Origin: Ruminococcus sp.
Lineage (GTDB): Bacteria; Bacillota; Clostridia; Oscillospirales; Ruminococcaceae
Length of the DNA stretch: 47,233 nucleotides
Direction: 5' to 3'
Assembly (NCBI GenBank): GCA_017472145.1
Contig: JAFUQX010000030.1
Coordinates: 1-47,233, forward strand
Shown: positions 23,739 to 32,740 of the stretch, in pieces
Layout: each line of letters begins with the position of its first letter
Numbering within the stretch: the first letter of the stretch is position 1
Translations under genes and position numbers: made by a program
The notes under the pieces: generated by a model
The model's database searches: none
What the model was told of the DNA's origin: nothing
Seen by the model: only the letters and a program-made list of their open reading frames with translations

Positions 23739-26700
23739 ATGAAAAAAGTACAATATGGAATTGTGATAGGAACTCCCAAAAATTCAGTAAATTCAGTTTC
23801 TGTCTGCACAAATGACGGTAAGGAATTGAAATATAATAAATCAGTCAAAGATATTCATTATGGGGATCGTGTGCGAGTCCGATTGAATCAGGATGGACAG
23901 CTTACAGGTATTCAGAAGCAGAAGGATGAAACTGTTCGGGGTCGTGTGATCTGGGTATATCCAGGGGGCGGCGGCCTTGTGCAGACGAAAAGCGGAGAAA
24001 CGCTCTCTTTTACAAGAAACCATATCACAGGTTCATGCACGGATCCTGTGTTGGGACAGAATGTGCGGTGTACTGCGTCTCCTGCACCGCGGGGGGTAAA
24101 AAAACCACTCGGTACAGCGAAAAATCTGAAGCTTTATCCGATTCCAGAGCTGACGGCTGAGTGGCGCAGAAAGGGTGGTCAGGCCCTCAGAAACCGTTTA
24201 GGAGTGGGAGTGAACTCCATTGAAAATGCGCTTAAAGTACTGCGGGAAACAGGGCTTGATCCGGATAAATTTGGGTATACGGATCGATATATGTTTCTTG
24301 AAGCATTTACCGATGTGCTTCGGGTACAGCACGAAAAAAATACAGTGCAGATCTTTGATGCTGCAGAAACAGAGGACTGCTATAGAAGTGTCCTTGCAAT
24401 TGCCAATCGGATCGGCTATGATCATCTCACAGCCTTACAGGAACGGGCTGTCCGAGATCCTGCCTTCTGGTCACAGAATCGTGTGCTGGTGATGGGAACG
24501 ACCTCCGCCGGAAAAACGATGATTCCCATGTTCAAATTTATACATGAGCGTGAAACCACAGAGAAAAGGCTGAAAATGCTGATTGCAGTTCCCTATCGTG
24601 CACTGGCCTGGCAGATGTATCAGAGCTTTTGTGAAAAGTTTGGGGACGATGGACTGGATATCGCCTGCTCTACCAGCGAAAGAACCGACCGGGATGACGA
24701 TATCCTCCATGGGGATGTTGATATTGCCATTATCATTTATGAAAAGCTGTTCCTTTTTCTTTCCGAGAACAGCTGGCTTTTGAATCGTTATGATTACCTG
24801 ACGCTGGATGAGATCGGACTTGTACAGGAAAAGGAACGGGGCGTCAAGACCGAGCTGGTGAATCTCCACGCTTTTTTACGGCCGGATATGCGGATCACCA
24901 TGCTGGCGACTCCCTATTTCAATTGGGAGTCCTATGTCGATCAGTATCAGCTCTATCCTATTAAATGCTTCAGCCGGCCGGTACCGATCCGTGAGTATTT
25001 TCTGATGCCCTGCAAGGAGTATAATGAAACCTCAAGGTGTGAAAATATAAAATATCACCTTTATGACAGTCAGGAGCAGGAGCTTTCACTCGGACACTGT
25101 AAAGGCTTTAAGGATACGTTGTGCTATCTGTGCAGGAATGAGCGTGAGCTTGGCCATAAGGTGATTGCCTTCTGCTTTTCAAAGCGGACTGCACGCAGAC
25201 GGGTTCGGGATATTTACGAATATATGAAGAATGCTCTGTCCTGGACAGAGCCAACTTCGGAGGAACGTGCGGAATTTAAGGAGAGATTCTTCCTGGAATA
25301 TAACCTGACGCCAGAGGAGCTTAAGGGCGTTTTTGATCAGGATATTGAATTTGATGCACTCATGAAGGGCATTACGTTCCATTGTGCGTCCCTGCCTGAG
25401 GCTATGAGAATTGCTATCGAATCAGAGTTTCTGGATACACCACGCGTTATTGAAGGCGGGGTCCGGTTGGTGGTGGCTACTGAAACCCTCGCCTTCGGCC
25501 TGAACAGCAACGTGGATACGATCATCATGACGCATATGAAAAAGGCTCAGATGGGTGGGGAGGAGGAGCCCCTGGAATATAACCTTTACCAGAACTGCAT
25601 CGGACGTGCAGGACGGCTGGGCTATCTGAACTTTGGGACAAGCTATACCTTCATTCCTATCGATATGATTCCGCAAAGCGACTGCAGAGATTCTCCTGTA
25701 AAGCGTTATAGCAGTAAATCTGCACTGGATGTAGGGGAGGTATACAGTCAGCTCGGCGGTTTGCTCAGTGAACCCCAGTGGGAAAATCTGGCTTTCTGTG
25801 TCCTCAATCTGTTCAGGGAAGGGCGTGCTATGACACAAAAGGGCATCTGCGACAGAATTACGCAGGTTCCCGTTACCACTCCTCTGGATAAGGAGAGACT
25901 TCAGGAAGCAATAGATAAGGCTGTGCAGTTTCTGTGTGCGGAAAAGCTTCTGGAGGTGGATGAGAGTGATATTCTGATGGAAGATGAGCAGGACAGCTAC
26001 GTGCTGACTCGGAGGGGATGCAGACTCAGAAGCTATACCATCTCTACGGATAGCTATCGTATCATTCAGGAGGCCATCGACCTGCTGTTTGCGGAGAGCG
26101 GCTGCTGTGTGCTGGATTATTTCCTGAAGCTGTCTCAGTGTGCTGAAATCGGAGATTTCTGCAAAAATATGATGGTTCGTCCGCCGGAGAATGGTGAAGT
26201 GAATGGGAATCAGGAGGAGAATCAGCCGCTGGAGGACCTGATCGCCTTTGTGAAGCTTGCAGAGGGGACGCTTCCCGAGATCCGGAAAAATGGCTATATC
26301 TCAGAGAACCTGTATCATTCCTTTGTTGAGTCGGAGACCTATACGGCTGCCAAGGCCTATGCAGAGGAGGCAGAGCTGCTGGATGAGGAGACGTTCTGTT
26401 CTAAGAGGATCGAGCTTCCCAGTGAGGGCTATGATGAGCTGACGCAATTCAGGGTCGCACTGTATTCTACACTCTGGATCTCTGGTTATAGTCTTGGCCT
26501 TATAAATGATATCGCTGGATGGACCAATGGAAAGGTGGATAATATCAAATCCAAATTCGGCGAAAAGATGAGCTATGTAACCGATGCCGCTGCCGCATCG
26601 GCCAGCCTTAACGGCTTGGATACGGAGCGATCGGAGCTGCTTTTGCAGATCTCTTTTGCTCTCTTTTATGGGATCCGTCTGGAATGGATCCGCAGGGAGG

Positions 26701-26888
26701 AATTGACCAAGCTGAAGCTGGGACCGGAGAAGGCCAGAAGCTACCATATTGCCTCTATCTGGTCCGGACGGGAGGCCTATCTGAAAAAGAACGGAACGCC
26801 GCAGCAGTGGCGGGACTTTGAAGAGGAAGATAAATTCCTCGATGACGAAGTAAAACAGATTTTACAAAAGGAAAGGATGGAAGGATAA
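23739..26888 (+). CDS. Ski2-like helicase with N-terminal cold-shock-like region
   Basis: 1049-aa superfamily 2 helicase. Residues 1-125 look like two OB or cold-shock-type units; the second has GRVIWVYPGGGGLVQTKSGE and a later PAPRGVKK. This predicts RNA or single-strand binding. Walker A is GTTSAGKT (253-260), motif II is DEIG (357-360) and motif VI is IGRAGRLG (near 622). A long helical C-terminus is unassigned. The motif LQ-x2-A-x2-DP-x-FW before Walker A is shared with the next gene, so the two are paralogues. The start at 23739 follows AAAGGAGA. Its stop overlaps the next start by one base (TAATG). Role unknown; defence or RNA processing is inferred. Confidence 0.82.
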   Translation: MKKVQYGIVIGTPKNSVNSVSVCTNDGKELKYNKSVKDIHYGDRVRVRLNQDGQLTGIQKQKDETVRGRVIWVYPGGGGLVQTKSGETLSFTRNHITGSCTDPVLGQNVRCTASPAPRGVKKPLGTAKNLKLYPIPELTAEWRRKGGQALRNRLGVGVNSIENALKVLRETGLDPDKFGYTDRYMFLEAFTDVLRVQHEKNTVQIFDAAETEDCYRSVLAIANRIGYDHLTALQERAVRDPAFWSQNRVLVMGTTSAGKTMIPMFKFIHERETTEKRLKMLIAVPYRALAWQMYQSFCEKFGDDGLDIACSTSERTDRDDDILHGDVDIAIIIYEKLFLFLSENSWLLNRYDYLTLDEIGLVQEKERGVKTELVNLHAFLRPDMRITMLATPYFNWESYVDQYQLYPIKCFSRPVPIREYFLMPCKEYNETSRCENIKYHLYDSQEQELSLGHCKGFKDTLCYLCRNERELGHKVIAFCFSKRTARRRVRDIYEYMKNALSWTEPTSEERAEFKERFFLEYNLTPEELKGVFDQDIEFDALMKGITFHCASLPEAMRIAIESEFLDTPRVIEGGVRLVVATETLAFGLNSNVDTIIMTHMKKAQMGGEEEPLEYNLYQNCIGRAGRLGYLNFGTSYTFIPIDMIPQSDCRDSPVKRYSSKSALDVGEVYSQLGGLLSEPQWENLAFCVLNLFREGRAMTQKGICDRITQVPVTTPLDKERLQEAIDKAVQFLCAEKLLEVDESDILMEDEQDSYVLTRRGCRLRSYTISTDSYRIIQEAIDLLFAESGCCVLDYFLKLSQCAEIGDFCKNMMVRPPENGEVNGNQEENQPLEDLIAFVKLAEGTLPEIRKNGYISENLYHSFVESETYTAAKAYAEEAELLDEETFCSKRIELPSEGYDELTQFRVALYSTLWISGYSLGLINDIAGWTNGKVDNIKSKFGEKMSYVTDAAAASASLNGLDTERSELLLQISFALFYGIRLEWIRREELTKLKLGPEKARSYHIASIWSGREAYLKKNGTPQQWRDFEEEDKFLDDEVKQILQKERMEG

Positions 26889-29800
26889 TGGAGCAGAATA
26901 ACGTATTTTCAAGATTTCAAGAGCTGAGTAAAGGTGTACTGGATTCAGCGGCAGGGGAAGCAATGCAGCCTTTCTTCGAGAAGGTTGGTGAGGAACTGAA
27001 GTCGTTTGAGAATTTCACTGAGCTGCAGCAGGCGGCCCTGAAAGATCCGGACTTCTGGAAGGCAGAAAAGAATATTCTCCTTCAGGGGGCGACCTCTGCC
27101 GGTAAAACCCTGATTGCGGAATGCAGTATGGCCAATCAGATCTATGCACGGAAGAAAAACGTGATCTATCTGGTTCCGCTTAAGGCGCTTACCACTGAAA
27201 AGGAAAGGACATTTAAAGCGCATTTTGAAGGGAAAAAAATCTATTCGTCCTCTGCGGACTATCAGGATCATGACTATGATCTGATTCACGGCAACTATGA
27301 TATCGGCATTCTTGTATATGAGAAATTCTTTGCGCTGATGGCGCAGAATGAGTCGAGCTTCCTGAAGCGCTGCGGACTGGTCGTTGTGGACGAAATGCAT
27401 ATGCTCAGTGACAAGGAGCGTGGTCCGAAGCTGGAATTTGCGATTGAAATGGTGCGCATTCGGTCAAGAAACTCCCTTGCACTCCTGGGTCTCACCACTA
27501 CGGAAAGCGATATGTCTGCGGTGGAAAAGTGGCTTGATACGGAGAGAACAAAGAAAATTATCAATCCCAGCCGGCCGGTTGAGATCGAAGAACGGTTTCT
27601 CTATTGTGACCCGGATTCGGAGGAGCCTGATCTGGAATGCTGGCAGAATGGCGAGCAGCTCCCTGAGCAGGCGGATTTTGTTCTCTACAAGGACATTCCA
27701 AAGAATGATAAGGATAAGCGGTTTTATCCGCTTTTGCAGGTGCTGAAAAATCACAGCGGAGCTGAGGAAAAAATAATCATCTTCTGTAACAGTAAGATGA
27801 GATGTGAGTCACTTATGACCGATATCTGTGATTCCGGTGTGCTGGAAAAGCGAAGCGGAATGGCGTTTACGGATTTTCCGGATCTGATGACCAGTGAAAT
27901 GGAGGAGAAGGACTACAACAAATTGCGCAGGGCTCTTCTGGACTATGGCGTTGTATATCATAATTCCAGGCTCGGCATCAGCATGCGTACCTTTATTGAG
28001 GATACCTTTAAGAAAAGGGATGGCGGTATTCGCATTATCATTTCCACAGAGACCCTGACGATGGGTGTCAATATGCCTGCCGATATCATGGTGCTCTATG
28101 ACCATGAGGTTTATCGTGAGGATGATGAGCGGGATGTAAATGCGCGTCCGCTTGACTATCAGGAATATAAAAATGCGGTGGGACGGGCCGGACGCTATGG
28201 CATTACACGGGGAAACCGTGGTCTGAGCTATGTTCTGAATGCAAATCCAGAGGATATGAAAAAATGCGTCATCACTTATGCGCATAATCAAGAAGAAAAG
28301 AAGATCCTCTCCGGTCTGCGTATCACAGCAGAAGATAGAGAGAAGTACGGAGATAAGGAGGCCTTTGCCAGGGCTGCCGCTTCCTATTACATGAGTGTCC
28401 TGAGTCATACGCTCTTTACAAGAGAAGAACTGAAACAGCTGGTCCAGGGAGGACTTGAACGCAGCGTGGCCGGACTTTCTGAAAGTGAGACTCTTACAGA
28501 TGAAGTGATCGATGTACTTTGCGGGAAAAAGGAAGGTTCGCTGCCTCTTATTGAGGAAAGTGACGATGACGAAGAGGAATTTGATGAAAGCATTAGATAT
28601 GTGGTTAAAAGCTTGGGCAAGGCGTTTTCTCCCTTTGCACTAGGAATTGGTACGTATTTTCGTATGTATAGGCGTTTTCTGGAGAAGGATCAGAAGGATC
28701 CGGTGAAGCCTAAGAAAAATAATCACCACATGCCTGTTTATTCAGAGGAGCATGCATATGATATCAGTCCATGGCCCGAAGAGGGACTGAAGAAAAAAGG
28801 CAAGGAGAAGAACTATTTCTTTGATGTCATGTTCGAAATCTGCCTTATGCCTGAGATCAAGAATAAGCATCAGTATGTAAGATATGATAAGGACAAAGAC
28901 AAAGAAAATGAAATCAAGAAGGCTATTCTGAGATTTTTCCAGAAGCACAATGATCCTTCGCTGTACTGGGACAACTCCGTTTTGCTCAAATACTGCAAGG
29001 ATGATCAGGATGAGGTGCAGGAGAACGTTGTAGAGGCGCTTTATCGCGTGATCGTGCTCTACTACTGGGTACTTGGGAAAAATGTGTGCGAAATCCGTGA
29101 AAAGATGGGACTTCCGGATGACCCAAAATATTATATCTACACCAGTGAGGTACAGAGCCTCGGTGAGCAGTGTGCTCACCAGCTGGAGGCTGTTTCAAAG
29201 GCCTTTGAAAGCAGGCTGAGTTCTGAGAGCACTCCTCTCAGGTATATGTTCTATAGGCTGTCTATTTGTGTGAAATATGGTATGACCGGTGATTCTGCAC
29301 GCATTGCATCCAGGCATATCCGCGGACTGACACGCTCGAAAATACTGCACATGGAACGGGAAAGCAAAAAACTCGGCTATGGCAGTGCTCGGGAATTTCT
29401 GTTTTGTGTCAAGCCGGAAAAAACCAGGGCCTTTCTGACGGCGGAGCAGGATAAAGAGCTGCGCAGGCGTCTGACAGATCCGCTGCAATATGAATTGGAC
29501 AGACTGATGGATATGCTGGAAAAGGATGCTATGGTCGACGACAGCTTTCTTAGGAAGTTTGAAGCCTGTTCCAATTCACGGGATGCCTTTTTTGAGCTTC
29601 TGGAGAGTATGAAGCTGGATCCTGAAAAGGGATCCTCCGGTTCACTTTGTCTCAGGAAGCATGGACTGTGGATCTATATCTGCACAAGTGATAAGAATAT
29701 GGAAAGCAGCAGTGATGTCAAGCGTGAGACGGGATATGAGACGCCTGAGCCCGGTACGGCGGCTTTGATCCTCTATAAAAAGGATACCCTCTCTGATAAG

Positions 29801-30922
29801 GACGAGGACAAAACGTGTATCCTGAAGGATGACATGGATAAAATGATCTTGTACAGTGTCTATGAGGCTGGAGGCCGTCGTAAGGCTGGCCCTTATCTGG
29901 CTGCGCTCCTTCGCCGATATGCGGAGATCGGAAGAAGTCTTTTGCAAAGCGGTCGTATGAAAGAGGAGCTGGATCGGATATCCGAAAGTCTGATAAAAAA
30001 ATCTCTGGCTGAAGCGGAAGCAGAAGCAAGGCTGGCGGCGGACAAGACCGGCGATGCTGCGCACATCTACAATTACAGCAACAATTATTATATTAATGTG
30101 CCGGATGCAAAAGCTGTACAGGTGGCCGGTGCGATCCAGAATAATACGCAGATTCAGATTGCACAGTACATTGCAGATTATAAGCCTTTCCTGGAACGTC
30201 GTGCAAAGGAATGGAAGAAAGTACTGAAAGAGGCTCGGGATCAGCAGAGCGATGCAGGTCTGGAATCAGATGAGGGGAGCGATGCCTTTTTTGCGGATGT
30301 GTCTGAGCGGATCACACTTCCGGCTGAAGTCACTGAGGAAACGCTGGAGCAGGCAGCGAGAGAGATTCTCAAGGGTTATGGCAAAAGCTATGATGAAATA
30401 AAAGCAAAGACCGAGGACGTTGACGGGCTTCCCGCTATGCTGTGGCAGGCGCTTTATGTTGAAAGGGCGATTCAGCAGCTGAAGCTGATGGAGGATTATT
30501 CTCCGGCTCTGACCATGTACAACAAGGCGATTGAATATTGTCTGAGGAAAAGGCTTCGTCCTGTTTTTCTGCGGGATTGTCCGAAGCACAAGATGAATAA
30601 GATAAAGGATAAGAAAAAACTTGACCTTGAAGATGCTCCTGAGAACGATTTTACGATCGGAGCTATGGCCGCAATTTTGAGGAAACAGCATTGTGCGGAA
30701 CCAAAACCTGAAACGCTGACGAGAGAGGTCGATTCGGATGAACGTAAGTATTGGAAAGAACTGAATGAACAGATTGGGGAAGCTACGAAGCTTCGTAATG
30801 ACAGCAGTCATCCTGGAGAAGAAATGCCTGTAGAGTCTGCGGAGAAGATGCGTAAATATGCATTTGACATCATAAGCACAACAGCGGAGCTTCCGCCCAA
30901 AGTACGGGATGCGGCCAGATAA
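26888..30922 (+). CDS. Ski2-like helicase with C-terminal HEPN-like domain
   Basis: 1344-aa helicase coupled to the previous gene. Walker A is GATSAGKT (67-74), motif II is DEMH (168-171), and motif VI is NAVGRAGRYG (glycine 432). Motifs HNSRLG and IIISTETLTMGVNMPADIM belong to the second RecA-like lobe. A long middle region (about 500-1150) has acidic stretches and an Asn/Tyr-rich strand, IYNYSNNYYINV. The last 150 residues look HEPN-like: helix YNKAIEYCLRKRL, then KLRNDSSHPGEE with R1303 and H1308 fitting the RNxxxH RNase signature. An RNA-cleaving effector is inferred. A terminator follows. Confidence 0.82.
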   Translation: MEQNNVFSRFQELSKGVLDSAAGEAMQPFFEKVGEELKSFENFTELQQAALKDPDFWKAEKNILLQGATSAGKTLIAECSMANQIYARKKNVIYLVPLKALTTEKERTFKAHFEGKKIYSSSADYQDHDYDLIHGNYDIGILVYEKFFALMAQNESSFLKRCGLVVVDEMHMLSDKERGPKLEFAIEMVRIRSRNSLALLGLTTTESDMSAVEKWLDTERTKKIINPSRPVEIEERFLYCDPDSEEPDLECWQNGEQLPEQADFVLYKDIPKNDKDKRFYPLLQVLKNHSGAEEKIIIFCNSKMRCESLMTDICDSGVLEKRSGMAFTDFPDLMTSEMEEKDYNKLRRALLDYGVVYHNSRLGISMRTFIEDTFKKRDGGIRIIISTETLTMGVNMPADIMVLYDHEVYREDDERDVNARPLDYQEYKNAVGRAGRYGITRGNRGLSYVLNANPEDMKKCVITYAHNQEEKKILSGLRITAEDREKYGDKEAFARAAASYYMSVLSHTLFTREELKQLVQGGLERSVAGLSESETLTDEVIDVLCGKKEGSLPLIEESDDDEEEFDESIRYVVKSLGKAFSPFALGIGTYFRMYRRFLEKDQKDPVKPKKNNHHMPVYSEEHAYDISPWPEEGLKKKGKEKNYFFDVMFEICLMPEIKNKHQYVRYDKDKDKENEIKKAILRFFQKHNDPSLYWDNSVLLKYCKDDQDEVQENVVEALYRVIVLYYWVLGKNVCEIREKMGLPDDPKYYIYTSEVQSLGEQCAHQLEAVSKAFESRLSSESTPLRYMFYRLSICVKYGMTGDSARIASRHIRGLTRSKILHMERESKKLGYGSAREFLFCVKPEKTRAFLTAEQDKELRRRLTDPLQYELDRLMDMLEKDAMVDDSFLRKFEACSNSRDAFFELLESMKLDPEKGSSGSLCLRKHGLWIYICTSDKNMESSSDVKRETGYETPEPGTAALILYKKDTLSDKDEDKTCILKDDMDKMILYSVYEAGGRRKAGPYLAALLRRYAEIGRSLLQSGRMKEELDRISESLIKKSLAEAEAEARLAADKTGDAAHIYNYSNNYYINVPDAKAVQVAGAIQNNTQIQIAQYIADYKPFLERRAKEWKKVLKEARDQQSDAGLESDEGSDAFFADVSERITLPAEVTEETLEQAAREILKGYGKSYDEIKAKTEDVDGLPAMLWQALYVERAIQQLKLMEDYSPALTMYNKAIEYCLRKRLRPVFLRDCPKHKMNKIKDKKKLDLEDAPENDFTIGAMAAILRKQHCAEPKPETLTREVDSDERKYWKELNEQIGEATKLRNDSSHPGEEMPVESAEKMRKYAFDIISTTAELPPKVRDAAR

Positions 30923-30948
30923 GCTGCTTCAGATACTTTATCAAAAAA

Positions 30949-30982
30949 ACAGACCGGATACTGAAGCCAGCATCCGGTCTGT
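30949..30982. terminator. Terminator hairpin, left copy
   Basis: ACAGACCGGAT pairs with ATCCGGTCTGT (11-bp stem), preceded by A7. On the minus strand it therefore has a T tract. An identical 34-base copy lies at 31183, and the MITE lies between them. Confidence 0.8.
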
Positions 30983-30988
30983 CAGACT

Positions 30989-31177
30989 GTCGAAAAACCT
31001 TTGAAAGCCTCCCCTTAATAAGGGGAGGTGGCACGCCGAAGGCGTGACGGAGGGGATTGTAAGGTATGAGAAAACTTGTAATTTTGCGTACTTTTTCAAT
31101 CCCCTCAGTCGTCACTTCGTGCCGACAGCTCCCCTTGCTAAGGGGAGCCTTGTGCGGAAAATCTGACTTTTTCGACA
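30989..31177. mobile_element. MITE-like element between duplicated terminator hairpins
   Basis: 189-bp unit with terminal inverted repeats (tgtcgaaaaa / tttttcgaca), then agcctccccttaataagggg on the left and a matching palindrome on the right. No coding capacity. Related copies lie at 3731, 44045 and 46934 to the window end. Its internal palindromes (cacgccgaaggcgtg, gtcacttcgtgccgac) match the other copies closely. Confidence 0.85.
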
Positions 31178-31182
31178 AGCTA

Positions 31183-31221
31183 ACAGACCGGATACTGAAG
31201 CCAGCATCCGGTCTGTTTTTC
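31183..31221. terminator. Terminator hairpin, right copy
   Basis: The same 34-base hairpin as 30949-30982, here followed by TTTTT on the plus strand. Together the copies look like one bidirectional terminator split by the MITE, with the hairpin duplicated. Confidence 0.82.
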
Positions 31222-31248
31222 TATTGGATCAAAGGAAATTTGTGTGCA

Positions 31249-31542
31249 TTAGGCTGCGGCCGGGATGAATCCGGCTTTATCAAGACTTCTGTTGCGGAAG
31301 TATACGCAGAGATTGGCCAGGATCATCGCCAGATTGATCAGATAGATCACCAGCACCCAGTTCATCTGTCCGAGCATGATCTTTGCAGAGATTCCAGCTG
31401 TATAGCCTGCGATCAGCAGCAGGATAAAGGGAAGGCTCATGCTCTTGGCGGTACGGCTCTGGTAGTTCTTTACCAGGTTCATCGGCCAGGAAAAGCCAAA
31501 GCAGATCATCATCAAAGCTTCCAGAATCGTTGTCATTGTCAT
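31249..31542 (-). CDS. PQ-loop / SemiSWEET-like small membrane protein
   Basis: 97-aa protein with three predicted membrane helices (about 4-20, 38-57, 64-85). WPMNLVKNYQSRTAKSMS after helix 1 matches the PQ-loop pattern of SemiSWEET sugar transporters, which act as homodimers. Substrate unknown. The start at 31542 follows AAAGAGGAG on the minus strand; the open frame extends to 31620 but lacks a site there. TATAAT at 31597-31602 (minus) is a possible promoter. It lies downstream of the LysR gene on the same strand, so it may be its target. Confidence 0.75.
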   Translation of the reverse strand: MTMTTILEALMMICFGFSWPMNLVKNYQSRTAKSMSLPFILLLIAGYTAGISAKIMLGQMNWVLVIYLINLAMILANLCVYFRNRSLDKAGFIPAAA

Positions 31543-31662
31543 AACGCATTTCTCCTCTTTCTCATTGCATTTCGTTTGTGTTTCTTTACTGGTATTATTA
31601 TAGCACAGAAAACTGCTCACGTCTAATACATATATTCAGGAGAATTAATAACGTTGATGTTA

Positions 31663-32553
31663 TCAATGAGCTGATGTGCGCAGCGCCTGAAAATAATCTC
31701 CGAGAAAATGGAAAAAGGCCTCTGCATCCTGCTGACGGGCGGAACTCTGGGCGTGGAGCTGCACGATGATATCTCTTTTGCAGGAGGGCTTTTCTATGGG
31801 AAGCAGAAGGATCTTCTCCCGATTGTACTGTCCCCATGTGTAATGAGGCCAGAAGCCCACGCCCAGTCCGGCGGCGATCAGGTTCATGACGGCTACGGGG
31901 CTGTCGCTTTCAAAGACGATCTTCGGGGAGAAGCCGGTCTGCCTGCAAAAACGGTCACAGATGCCGCGCAGGGCTCTTGAACCGGCCAGGCTGATGAACT
32001 CCGAATCCCGCAGCTCTTCCAGGCGGATCTTCTTCCGGCTCTGAAATTCCGGGCGGTTGGGTACAGCCAGGAAAATATGCTCCGTAAATACACGGAAGGA
32101 GTCCCGGCTCTGCTCCGGGGGCGTGAACTGCTCGATGGTAGATATGGTCAGATCTGCGTCTGAATCCGGATCCTCTGCGCTCTGCACTACCTGAAAGCGG
32201 ATGTCATCCTGCTGTTTCTGCCAGGCGATCAGGGCCTCCGTGACGATGGTGGAGGCGGCAAACACATTGAGCCGCAGGGTGCGTTTGCGGATCTGTGCCA
32301 TTTCCTGCAGGTGCTCCGGAAGCTGGCTGAGCGATTTCAGAATGGGTCTGAGCTTCCGGTGGAGATATTCTCCGTATTCGGTCAGGGCGATATTTCGTCC
32401 GTTTCGCCGGAACAGCTCCACGCCAAGCTCCTTTTCCAGCCGGTGGATGCTCTGGGTCAGAGCCGGCTGAGCTACGTGAAGCTGCTCGGCCGTTTTGGTT
32501 ACATGGAGATTCTCCGCTACGGCACAGAAATATTGCAGCTGTAAAAGCTCCAC
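31663..32553 (-). CDS. LysR-family transcriptional regulator
   Basis: 296-aa regulator. The N-terminal winged HTH is classical: LLQLQYFCAVAENLHVTKTA, LHVAQPALTQSIHRLEKELG and LFRRNGRNIALTEYG (residues 2-65). A periplasmic-binding-like effector domain follows, with a linker helix between. The start is the GTG at 32553, directly downstream of AAAGGAGG on the minus strand. The frame is open to 32652, but that part spans its promoter. The PQ-loop transporter gene follows on the same strand and the divergent neighbour is the dockerin gene; either may be regulated. Confidence 0.92.
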   Translation of the reverse strand: MELLQLQYFCAVAENLHVTKTAEQLHVAQPALTQSIHRLEKELGVELFRRNGRNIALTEYGEYLHRKLRPILKSLSQLPEHLQEMAQIRKRTLRLNVFAASTIVTEALIAWQKQQDDIRFQVVQSAEDPDSDADLTISTIEQFTPPEQSRDSFRVFTEHIFLAVPNRPEFQSRKKIRLEELRDSEFISLAGSRALRGICDRFCRQTGFSPKIVFESDSPVAVMNLIAAGLGVGFWPHYTWGQYNREKILLLPIEKPSCKRDIIVQLHAQSSARQQDAEAFFHFLGDYFQALRTSAH

Positions 32554-32587
32554 AGCACTTCCTCCTTTGTATGTTTTTTCTGATGAT

Positions 32588-32616
32588 ATTATAACGGATA
32601 TGGAGGGACTTGTCAA
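32588..32616 (-). promoter_or_regulatory. Promoter of the LysR gene
   Basis: Minus strand TTGACA (32611-32616), 17-base spacer, TATAAT (32588-32593): a consensus promoter. Confidence 0.88.
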
Positions 32617-32655
32617 TGCGTCCATGGCTGATTTGCCAAAAGCGGCAGACATGAT

Positions 32656-32684
32656 TTGACATTTCAGGCTGAATGTGATATACT
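32656..32684 (+). promoter_or_regulatory. Promoter of the dockerin gene
   Basis: TTGACA (32656-32661), 17-base spacer, TATACT (32679-32684). Back to back with the LysR promoter, with only 39 bases between the -35 boxes. Confidence 0.85.
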
Positions 32685-32740
32685 ATAATGTTAACCAACA
32701 AATAATGTGCTTTGCACGATTCTGAAAGGAGAAAACAAAA

